Shown: in pieces, positions 1 to 5,285 of the stretch | How positions within the stretch are numbered: the first letter of the stretch is position 1 | Layout: each line of letters opens with the position of its first letter | DNA from: JAWLGW01 sp964569055 | Lineage (GTDB): Bacteria > Planctomycetota > J058 | Assembly: GCA_964569055.1 (NCBI GenBank) | Contig: CAZMSZ010000283.1 | Location: forward strand, 1-10,191 | Length of the DNA: 10,191 nucleotides | Direction of reading: 5' to 3' | Position numbers and translations under genes: made by a program | The notes under the pieces: model-generated | Seen by the model: only the letters and a program-made list of their open reading frames with translations | Database searches by the model: none | Told to the model about the DNA's origin: nothing

Positions 1-20
1 TTCAGCGACAGCGGGGGGAC

Positions 21-43
21 TCTGGGGGGCGAAGCCCCCCAGA
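21..43 (-). terminator. G/C hairpin just 3' of tRNA-Thr
   Basis: A perfect inverted repeat has a 9-bp stem (TCTGGGGGG at 21-29, CCCCCCAGA at 35-43) and a 5-nt loop. It begins 2 nt after the tRNA discriminator base on the minus strand. Its place and strength suggest transcription termination or a 3' processing boundary for the tRNA precursor. No U-tract follows the stem (the next minus-strand bases are G/C-rich), so it is not a canonical intrinsic terminator. Confidence 0.5.
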
Positions 44-45
44 AA

Positions 46-117
46 AGCCAAGGATGAGATTCGAACTCACAACCTGCTCATTACGAATGAGCTGCTCTAC
101 CGTTGAGCTACCTTGGC
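46..117 (-). tRNA. tRNA-Thr (anticodon CGT)
   Basis: The minus strand folds into a complete 72-nt cloverleaf. The acceptor stem is GCCAAGG/CCTTGGC with all seven pairs. The D stem is GCTC/GAGC with GG in the loop. The anticodon stem is GCTCA/TGAGC around the loop TTCGTAA, giving anticodon CGT, which reads the Thr codon ACG. The variable loop has 5 nt and the T loop is TTCGAAT. Discriminator 73 is U. CCA is not encoded (the following bases are TTCTG), so tRNA nucleotidyltransferase must add it. ACG should be a common codon in so GC-rich a genome. The tRNA lies 50 bp after the zinc-ribbon gene and probably has its own promoter. Confidence 0.96.
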
Positions 118-129
118 AAAGCGCCTAGC

Positions 130-157
130 AGTCTAGCGAGAAACGCCTCGAAGGCAA
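130..157 (-). promoter_or_regulatory. Candidate sigma-70 promoter for tRNA-Thr
   Basis: On the minus strand TTGCCT (152-157) and TAGACT (130-135) are separated by 16 bp. Each matches the -35 or -10 consensus at four of six positions. The -10 element ends 12 nt before the mature tRNA 5' end, leaving a short leader for RNase P to remove. This fits the geometry of tRNA promoters, but the boxes are imperfect and readthrough from the upstream operon is an alternative. Confidence 0.45.
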
Positions 158-167
158 CGGCCGTGGG

Positions 168-863
168 CTACCGGTCGGCCGGCGGAACCGGCTCGATCAG
201 GCGGCCGCTGGCCAGGTAGACGGTGCCGTCCTCGATCCGGTCCAGGACGGCCTGGTAGGCGCAGCCGAGGGCCTGGCGGGGCGCGAGGGCGCGCTCGTCG
301 ATGACGCCCGGGTCGGCCAGGGCCAGGACCACGGTCGGGCGCGCCGCGGGGCCGTCCGCCGGGGCGGCGGGGCCGAGCTTCAGGACGCCGCCCTCGCCCA
401 CGCCGAGGATCACGGCGGGCTCGCGCCACTCGACCCGGCGCCCTTCGTGGGCGGCGCGCCACACCTCGCGCGCCTGCTCGTTGGCGGCGCCGTCGGCGTA
501 GACCCGGAGCAGCTCGGCGTACTCGATCGCGCGGGCGCTGCTCGGGCGCGCCGGAGCCTCTCGCCGGGTGGCGAGGGCGTAGACCAGGCCGACCAACAGC
601 GCGAGCAGGGTCGCCCCGTACACGGCGAACACCGTGGGGAGGCCGCGCGGCGCGCCGCGGACGGGGCGGTCGCACTCGGCGCAGCGGCGCGCGCCGGGCG
701 GCAGCGGCGCCTGGCAGGCGCGGCACTCGCTCGGGTGATCGGACGAGCGGCGGGCCTCGCCGAGCGCCGGGTCCGCGCCGTCGGCCGGAAGGTCGGAGCC
801 GCACTTCCAGCAGCGGGGCGTCTCGGCGGGCACGTCCTCGCCGCAGTAGGGGCAGAGCGTCAT
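168..863 (-). CDS. Double zinc-ribbon, single-TM protein with OB-like C-terminal domain
   Basis: This is an unnamed 231-aa protein. The N-terminus has four CxxC knuckles forming two zinc ribbons: Cys4/Cys7 with Cys18/Cys21, and Cys47/Cys50 with Cys61/Cys64. One hydrophobic helix (about 77-98) follows and ends in RR, so a cytoplasmic ribbon head is likely by the positive-inside rule. The remaining ~114-226 has an alternating beta pattern ending in DGTVYLASGRLI, which resembles tRNA_anti-like OB-fold domains of periplasmic bacterial proteins; this is inference by eye. The ATG lies 7 bp after the TAG of the 785-aa gene. Its AGGGAG ribosome site (867-872) overlaps that stop with unusually short 3-nt spacing, so translation is probably coupled. 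A role as membrane-anchored partner or sensor for the upstream protein is possible but unproven. Confidence 0.85.
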   Translation of the reverse strand: MTLCPYCGEDVPAETPRCWKCGSDLPADGADPALGEARRSSDHPSECRACQAPLPPGARRCAECDRPVRGAPRGLPTVFAVYGATLLALLVGLVYALATRREAPARPSSARAIEYAELLRVYADGAANEQAREVWRAAHEGRRVEWREPAVILGVGEGGVLKLGPAAPADGPAARPTVVLALADPGVIDERALAPRQALGCAYQAVLDRIEDGTVYLASGRLIEPVPPADR

Positions 864-870
864 GGGCTCC

Positions 871-3228
871 CTAGCTGCGCTGCCGCGTGGTCACGCGGCC
901 GGCGATCTTGAAGCGCTTGAACTTGTCGAGGTGGAACTCGGCTACTTCCTTGGACACGCCCTTGAGCACCGGAATGATCGTGCGGTCGGTCAGGCGCTGG
1001 GCGTCGTCGAGCGAGCAGCCCTTGATCTCCGCGATCAGCTGGGCGGCCTTGTCCTTCTTGTCGGGGTCGTTGATCCGCGAGAGGACCAGGCCGTGCTCGC
1101 CATCGCCCGCGGGCGGGGGCCCGGCGCTGCGCGCCTTGCCCGACGAGCGCCCCGGGGAGGCGCGCTCCGACGAGCCCCGGCCGCGCGCGGGCTCGGGTGC
1201 GCCACGCCCGCCGCCGCGCGTCGGCTCGGCGCGACGACGGCCGGTCGAGCGCGCGCCGCCGTTCCCGCCGGCGCCGTCGCGCTCGCCGCTGCGGCTGTAA
1301 CGGGCCTCCTCCGCCATGGCCTTGCGGGCCCGCGCGAACGGGTCGCCGCCTGCCGGCTCGGCGCGGCGGCCGCCGCCCGAGCTCGACGCGCGCCCCTCGT
1401 CGAACAGGGCGAGGTCCTCGTCGGACGCGGAGAACGGCACCCCGCGCGTCTTCTTGTGCGGCTTGCCGGCGCGGCTCGGCGGCGGAGCCTCGCGCGAGGC
1501 CCCGAACAGGTCGAGCTCGTCGACGTCGAGCGACTCGAACGGGCCGCCCGAGCCCGAGCGCGAGCTGGCCTGGCGCCCCTTCTGGCTCTTGATGATCTCC
1601 ATGGCCTCGGCCGGGTTGAGCGGCTCGAGGATGTCGCTCGCGTCGTCGAACGGATCGCCGGCCGGCGCGCGCCCGTTGGCGCGGGCCGCCGCGCGCGAGC
1701 CGGTCGCCTTGCCGCTCCCGCTCGGGCGCGGCGAGAGGTCGAGCGGTGCCGGCTCGAGGCCGGCCATGTCGTCGAGGGGCTCCTCGTCCTCGGGGCCGAA
1801 CAGCCGCATGACCTCCTCGAGCTGCGGCTCACCGTCGCCGCCGCGCGCGGCGCCGCGGCCGCGCGGCGCCGGGAGCTCGTCGCTCTCGGCGAGGAGATCG
1901 AGCGGGTCGCGCATGGGCGCGCGGCCGCGGGCCGGCTCGGCGGTCCGCGCGGGCGGGACGTCCGCGCTGTCCTCGAGCAGCTCGAGCTCGTCGAAGGAGC
2001 GGCCGCGCGCGGGGGCGGGCCGGGGGTCGTCGTCGAGCAGGCCGAGGTCGTCCTCGAACGCGCTCTTGCGCGCGTCGGAGCCGGAGCGGCGGTGCGGAGG
2101 ATCGACGTCGAGGATGTCGCTGCCCGAGTCGTGGAGCGAGCCGGTGGCGACGAACTCCTCCTCGTCGTCGCCGCCCGGCGAGAGCTCGCGGAACGGATCA
2201 CGCTCCTCGGACGGGTCGTCGGCGAAGGGGTCGCCGCGCCCGTCGAAGCGGACGGGCTCGGGGTCGAGCTCGCGGAACGGGTCGCGGTCGGCCGAGACGA
2301 GGTCCTCGTCGGAGCCCTCGAGCAGGTCGCCCGAGTCGCTGAACGTGACCTGCAGCTGCTCGTCCTCGCCCGACAGCGGCGCCGGCGAGGGCGGCGGCGG
2401 CGGGGGCGAGCTCTCGAGCGGGAGCTCGGCCTCGGCGCGGCGGTAGGCGAGCAGCGCGGCGTGGTCGAAGCGCGCGCTGCCCGAGCGCGGGCCGGGCTCC
2501 TCGTGGCCGGCGGGCTCGCGCGCGGGCGCCTCGGCGCTCGGCGGCACGACGCGCTGGACGGGCGGGGCCATCCAGTCGTCCTCGCCCGAGTCCTCGAGCG
2601 AGCGCTGCCGCGCTGCGGCCGGCGCCGGCGTGGCCGCAGGCGGGGGGGCCGAACGCGCCGGCGTCTCGGGCGCGGGGCCCGCGGCGGGCGGCGGCGGGCT
2701 CGCGGGGAGCGCCGCCGCGGACAGACGCGAGGAGGCGCGCGTCTCGTCGCGCAGGTCGCGGGGCGGCAGCCGCGGCGCCTCGTCCGACGAGCTGGCGCGA
2801 CGCCCGGGTGAGCCGGCCGGTACGAGCTGGAGCGCCGTGCCGCAGCTCGGGCAGCACAGCTCGCCCGAACGGACGCCGGCTCGCGAGGCGGGCTGCGCGG
2901 CGGACTCGGGCGCCACCTGCGCGATCGCGGGGAGCTCGGGCCAGTTGATGCGCGGGATCGTGTCGGAGGGCTCGTCGGTGGTGGTGATCCGGCAGCCGGC
3001 GCGCACCAGCACTTGGAGCCGCTCGCGGACCACGCCCGCGGTGCGCGCGTCGAGGCCGTCCAACACGATGATCGGGATCGCCGAGACGATGCTCGACGCC
3101 ATCGCGTCATCGAGGTTGAACAGCCGGGCCAACTCCGCGCGGACGCGGTCCGCCGCCGGGTTGCCGAGCGTATCGGGGGTGCCCTGTTCCAGCGCCGTGA
3201 GAATGATCTTGAACGGCCCTGGCGCCAT
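871..3228 (-). CDS. Two-headed L7/L12-CTD-like protein with long disordered linker
   Basis: This is a 785-aa protein of no named family. Residues 5-88 and 712-785 each look like the ribosomal L7/L12 C-terminal (ClpS-like) fold. The C-terminal copy has LIAEIKGCSLDDAQ followed by GVSKEVAE, close to the L12 pattern TGLxLKEAK...GVSKEEAE. A lone CPSCG knuckle (Cys126/Cys129, preceded by Cys125) follows the first domain; no second CxxC is visible. Residues ~140-710 are Pro/Ser/Ala/Asp/Glu-rich and probably disordered. The stretch is acidic to about 612, with RDPFREL at 315-321 and 343-349 and many D/E-L-LL/F motifs, then Arg/Gly-rich and basic. The ATG at 3228 is chosen because GGGAG lies 6 nt upstream, the paralog starts at the same point, and a TTG further upstream (3276) falls in the -35 box. 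Function is unknown; ribosome-related binding is speculation. Confidence 0.85.
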   Translation of the reverse strand: MAPGPFKIILTALEQGTPDTLGNPAADRVRAELARLFNLDDAMASSIVSAIPIIVLDGLDARTAGVVRERLQVLVRAGCRITTTDEPSDTIPRINWPELPAIAQVAPESAAQPASRAGVRSGELCCPSCGTALQLVPAGSPGRRASSSDEAPRLPPRDLRDETRASSRLSAAALPASPPPPAAGPAPETPARSAPPPAATPAPAAARQRSLEDSGEDDWMAPPVQRVVPPSAEAPAREPAGHEEPGPRSGSARFDHAALLAYRRAEAELPLESSPPPPPPSPAPLSGEDEQLQVTFSDSGDLLEGSDEDLVSADRDPFRELDPEPVRFDGRGDPFADDPSEERDPFRELSPGGDDEEEFVATGSLHDSGSDILDVDPPHRRSGSDARKSAFEDDLGLLDDDPRPAPARGRSFDELELLEDSADVPPARTAEPARGRAPMRDPLDLLAESDELPAPRGRGAARGGDGEPQLEEVMRLFGPEDEEPLDDMAGLEPAPLDLSPRPSGSGKATGSRAAARANGRAPAGDPFDDASDILEPLNPAEAMEIIKSQKGRQASSRSGSGGPFESLDVDELDLFGASREAPPPSRAGKPHKKTRGVPFSASDEDLALFDEGRASSSGGGRRAEPAGGDPFARARKAMAEEARYSRSGERDGAGGNGGARSTGRRRAEPTRGGGRGAPEPARGRGSSERASPGRSSGKARSAGPPPAGDGEHGLVLSRINDPDKKDKAAQLIAEIKGCSLDDAQRLTDRTIIPVLKGVSKEVAEFHLDKFKRFKIAGRVTTRQRS

Positions 3229-3234
3229 ACGTAA

Positions 3235-3239
3235 CTCCC
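3235..3239 (-). promoter_or_regulatory. Ribosome binding site fixing the 785-aa start
   Basis: GGGAG on the minus strand sits 6 nt before the ATG at 3226-3228. It selects this start over an in-frame TTG at 3274-3276, which would extend the protein through the promoter. Confidence 0.7.
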
Positions 3240-3247
3240 GCGGCCTC

Positions 3248-3276
3248 ACTATCGTCAGCGCGTCGGGGGGTGTCAA
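3248..3276 (-). promoter_or_regulatory. Strong sigma-70-type promoter for the 785-aa gene
   Basis: A perfect -35 TTGACA (3271-3276) is followed by a 17-bp spacer and the -10 GATAGT (3248-3253, four of six consensus positions). Expected transcription start is near 3241, giving a leader of about 12 nt. The block CTTGACACC-CCCG...CGCTGA and the -10 context recur upstream of the paralog at 4092-4120, which supports a real, conserved promoter. Confidence 0.75.
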
Positions 3277-3573
3277 GCCGCGGGCCAGCGAGACGCTTTC
3301 CCAAAGCCGGTCGCTGCGTTCACGGCGAAGAGGTCGGCGCGTTCAGCGGCAGCCCGCGCCCGCGCCCGTGCTCGTGCTCTTGCTCCTGCACGTCCTGACG
3401 ATCCCACACTTCGCTGCGCCAAGCGAATCGTGCCCGTGCCCGTTTCCGTGCGCGTGGCCCGTTCCCACTTCGCGGCGGCGGAGGAGCGCTGCAAGCGAGA
3501 GGCGCTCTGGGTAGCTCCTTCGGGCAAACCGGCACGCGCACGGGTCGCGAGCACGGCGCACGGGCACGGGCAC

Positions 3574-3602
3574 GGGCACGAAATGTGTGGGACCGTCAGT
3601 CG
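3574..3602 (+). repeat. 29-bp direct repeat, copy 1
   Basis: This matches 22 of 29 bases with the copy at 3621-3649, sharing GGGCACGA, TGTGG and CGTCAG at fixed spacing. A third, inverted and slightly shorter version lies at 3391-3413. It may be a repeat-family unit or a protein-binding site. Confidence 0.6.
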
Positions 3603-3620
3603 TGCACGTACCCGCGCGGA

Positions 3621-3649
3621 GGGCACGAGACCTGTGGAGTCGTCAGACG
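3621..3649 (+). repeat. 29-bp direct repeat, copy 2
   Basis: This is the second copy of the unit at 3574-3602, starting 47 bp downstream of it. It ends just before the 3' end of the 133-aa gene and overlaps the left arm of the hairpin there. Confidence 0.6.
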
Positions 3650-3664
3650 ACCGCGAGGGTCGTC
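3646..3664 (-). terminator. Weak hairpin at the stop codon of the 133-aa gene
   Basis: Seven perfect base pairs (GACGACC/GGTCGTC) enclose a 5-nt loop, overlapping the TGA at 3663-3665. No U-tract follows, so any termination role is uncertain. Confidence 0.3.
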
Positions 3665-4064
3665 ACAGATGCAGCCGCACGGTGGGGCGGTTGGCGCGGA
3701 CGGGCGGCAGGGCCGCTCCGCAGCTCGGGCAATCGGAGCGGCTGACCTCGCGCGCGACCTCTGGCAGCTCGGGCCAGTTCACCCGCGGGAGCGCCTCGCA
3801 GGCCTCGTCGGTGGTGACCAGACGGGCGCCGGCCTCGACCAGCGCCTCGAGGCGCGCGCGCGCCACGATCGCGGTCCAGCCCTCGAGGCCGTCGAGGATC
3901 AGGACCGGGACGGCCGAGACGATGCTCGAGGCGGTCGCCGCGTCGACGTTGAACAGGCGCATGAGCTCGAGCTGCACCAGCTCGGCGACGGGGTTCCCCA
4001 GCGCGTCCGAGGCGGACGGCGCCAGCCCCGCGAGCACGATCTTGAAACGCCCAGCGGGCTCCAT
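3663..4064 (-). CDS. Short L7/L12-CTD-like protein with C-terminal CPSC knuckle
   Basis: This 133-aa protein is of unknown function. Residues ~7-88 have the length and pattern of the L7/L12 C-terminal domain: FKIVL strand, helix with RLFNVDAATASSIVSA, LDGL, then LEALVEAGARL. The conserved tail PRVNWPELP and a lone CPSCG pair (near residues 113-116) follow. It is clearly paralogous to residues 5-~105 of the 785-aa protein (56 identities in 99 ungapped positions counted by hand) but lacks the linker and second L12-like domain. The ATG at 4064 matches the paralog's start; the ribosome site is weak (purine-rich GGGGGATGAG well upstream). Its own promoter at 4092-4120 suggests separate transcription from xerC. 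It could be the ancestral short form or a truncated duplicate; nothing looks broken. Confidence 0.82.
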   Translation of the reverse strand: MEPAGRFKIVLAGLAPSASDALGNPVAELVQLELMRLFNVDAATASSIVSAVPVLILDGLEGWTAIVARARLEALVEAGARLVTTDEACEALPRVNWPELPEVAREVSRSDCPSCGAALPPVRANRPTVRLHL

Positions 4065-4091
4065 GGGATCGATCTCATCCCCCGCGGCGCC

Positions 4092-4120
4092 ACTCTCTTT
4101 CAGCGAACGGGAGGTGTCAA
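4092..4120 (-). promoter_or_regulatory. Promoter for the 133-aa gene, copy of the 785-aa promoter
   Basis: A perfect -35 TTGACA (4115-4120), a 17-bp spacer and the -10 GAGAGT (4092-4097, three of six consensus positions). Shared with 3248-3276 are CTTGACACC, CCCG, CGCTGA within the spacer and AGTG after the -10. Predicted start near 4085 leaves a leader of about 20 nt. Confidence 0.65.
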
Positions 4121-4129
4121 GCGAGGGAA

Positions 4130-4157
4130 TGAGCGGCGATTCTCATGGTTCCGCTCA
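4130..4157 (-). terminator. Possible hairpin at the xerC stop
   Basis: TGAGCGG and CCGCTCA (7 bp, 14-nt loop) flank and include the xerC stop codon, 10 nt before the next promoter's -35. The loop is long and no U-tract follows, so it is weakly supported as a terminator. Confidence 0.3.
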
Positions 4158-5123
4158 CCCTGCCCCGGCCGTCGGGTGGGCGCGGGCGTACGCCTCGAGC
4201 AGGTGGGCGCGCGAGACGTGGGCGTAGACCTGCGTGGTCGCCAGGCTGGCGTGGCCGAGCAGCTCCTGGATCGCGCGCAGGTCGGCGCCGTTCTCGAGGA
4301 GGTGCGTGGCGTAGGAGTGGCGGAGGGTGTGGGGCGTGACCCAGTCGGGGAGCCCGGCGCGCCGGGCGCAGCGGACCACGATCGCGTGGGCGGCGCGCAC
4401 GCTGAGGCGTCCGCCGTTCTTGTTGAGGAACAGCGCCTCGGAGGGCGCCCGCCGGCGCGCGCGCGCGGCGAGCCCGGGGCGCTCGGCGCGCCGATACTCG
4501 GCCACGGCCTCGGCGGCGCGTCGTCCGAGCGGGGCGAGCCGCTCCTTGCGCCCCTTGCCGCGCACGCGCACGCAGGCGCCGTCCTCGAGCTGGGCCTCGT
4601 CGAGCGCGACCGCCTCCGACACGCGCAGGCCCGCTCCGTAGAGCGTCGCCAGCAGCGCCCGGTCGCGGCGCGGCCAGGGGTCGCCCGGCGCCGGCGCCTC
4701 GAGCAGCGTCCGGACCTCCTCGACGCGCAGCGCGCGGGGGAGCCCGGCCTTGCGCGCGGGCGTGCGCACCAGCCGGGTCGGGTCCGCCGCCGCGATCCCG
4801 CGGGCCCGCAGGTGGCGCCAGAACGCGCGCAGGCCCGCCAGGCGACGCTGGACCGAGGCCCGCGCCAGGCCGCGGCCGCGGAGCGCGGCGAGGTAGCGGC
4901 GCAGGACGGCGCGGTCCACGCGCTCGGGGTGGAGGGCGGCGTCGACCAGCGCGCCCACCCCGCGCCCCTCCCCCTCGAGCCAGGCGGCGAGCTCGCGCAC
5001 GTCGCCGAGGTAGGCCCGGCGCGAATGGGGCGAGAGGTTGCGCTCGACGCGCAGGTGCTCGTCGAAGACGGCCAGGAGACGCTCGAGCTCGAGCGGGTCC
5101 GCGCCGCCGGCGGGGTCGGTCAC
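4155..5123 (-). CDS. xerC: Tyrosine recombinase XerC-like
   Basis: Site-specific recombinase that, in the Xer family, resolves chromosome dimers at dif with a partner recombinase. It has 322 aa, near the usual ~300. The N-terminal SAM-like core-binding domain spans ~11-105 (LRVERNLSPHSRRAY). The catalytic domain has all expected residues: Arg167 (GLRVSE), Lys190 (GKGRKER), His265/Arg268 (HTLRHSYATH), His291 (LLGHASL) and nucleophile Tyr300. The motif ENGADLRAIQELLGHASL is closer to XerC than XerD, but the assignment within the pair is not certain. The start is the GTG at 5121-5123 because GGAGGAG lies 6 nt upstream; the frame stays open to the gap at 5150, so a longer form cannot be excluded. 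The gene faces away from pabB across that gap. Confidence 0.93.
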   Translation of the reverse strand: MTDPAGGADPLELERLLAVFDEHLRVERNLSPHSRRAYLGDVRELAAWLEGEGRGVGALVDAALHPERVDRAVLRRYLAALRGRGLARASVQRRLAGLRAFWRHLRARGIAAADPTRLVRTPARKAGLPRALRVEEVRTLLEAPAPGDPWPRRDRALLATLYGAGLRVSEAVALDEAQLEDGACVRVRGKGRKERLAPLGRRAAEAVAEYRRAERPGLAARARRRAPSEALFLNKNGGRLSVRAAHAIVVRCARRAGLPDWVTPHTLRHSYATHLLENGADLRAIQELLGHASLATTQVYAHVSRAHLLEAYARAHPTAGAG

Positions 5124-5129
5124 CGGCTG

Positions 5130-5136
5130 CTCCTCC
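5130..5136 (-). promoter_or_regulatory. Ribosome binding site selecting the xerC GTG start
   Basis: GGAGGAG on the minus strand is 6 nt from the GTG at 5121-5123. It is a near-ideal Shine-Dalgarno and the main reason to place the start inside the assembled sequence. Confidence 0.65.
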
Positions 5137-5149
5137 ACCTCCCGTTCGG

Positions 5150-5249
5150 NNNNNNNNNNNNNNNNNNNNNNNNNNNNNNNNNNNNNNNNNNNNNNNNNNN
5201 NNNNNNNNNNNNNNNNNNNNNNNNNNNNNNNNNNNNNNNNNNNNNNNNN
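5150..5249. other. Assembly gap (100 N) between xerC and pabB
   Basis: Exactly 100 N, the usual placeholder for a gap of unknown size. It hides the divergent promoters of xerC and pabB and could hide further genes. Confidence 0.98.
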
Positions 5250-5285
5250 AGCGCCGCGCGTGGCGTCGCCCGCGCGCGTTCTCCT

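Larger units (their letters stand above)
3277..3662. repeat. Non-coding region with hexamer repeats and large imperfect inverted repeat
   Basis: No credible gene lies here; open frames encode only Arg/Ala or Gly/His low complexity. Degenerate hexamers of type GCNCNY run seven units at 3352-3393. Related GCCCGT-type units lie at 3432-3455. Their reverse complement, GCACGG, runs three full units plus five bases at 3558-3580. Outer arms 3387-3413 and 3579-3606 are near-perfect inverted copies, and inner arms 3429-3465 and 3523-3580 also pair imperfectly. The whole of 3387-3606 could therefore form a long hairpin or be a decayed palindromic element. The apex (~3481-3522) contains another small palindrome, GAGCGC/GCGCTC. 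Confidence 0.7.

Noticed and set aside
862..2811. Long plus-strand open frame (649 codons) opposite the 785-aa gene
   Set aside because: Its translation is Arg/Ala/Gly/Val low complexity from the complement of a very GC-rich gene. The minus-strand gene has a promoter, a ribosome site and domains supported by a paralog.
3229..3276. N-terminal extension of the 785-aa protein from a TTG at 3274-3276
   Set aside because: The TTG is the -35 box itself, and the paralog and the GGGAG site both point to the ATG at 3228.
3273..3626. Minus-strand open frame (117 codons) in the repeat region
   Set aside because: Its Arg-Ala and Pro-Cys repeats come directly from the hexamer repeats. There is no ribosome site or conserved motif.
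3352..3649. CRISPR array
   Set aside because: The repeats are short tandem hexamers and two diverged 29-bp copies, with no regular spacer pattern and no cas genes.
4155..5123. XerC-like gene as integrase of a genomic island ending at tRNA-Thr
   Set aside because: Its features match housekeeping Xer recombinases, no other phage or island genes occur, and no direct repeat of the tRNA 3' end was seen.
3585..5285. Plus-strand open frame running into pabB from upstream, which would greatly extend PabB
   Set aside because: It is antisense to the 133-aa gene and xerC, passes through the N gap and has no family resemblance. PabB homology begins after 5286.
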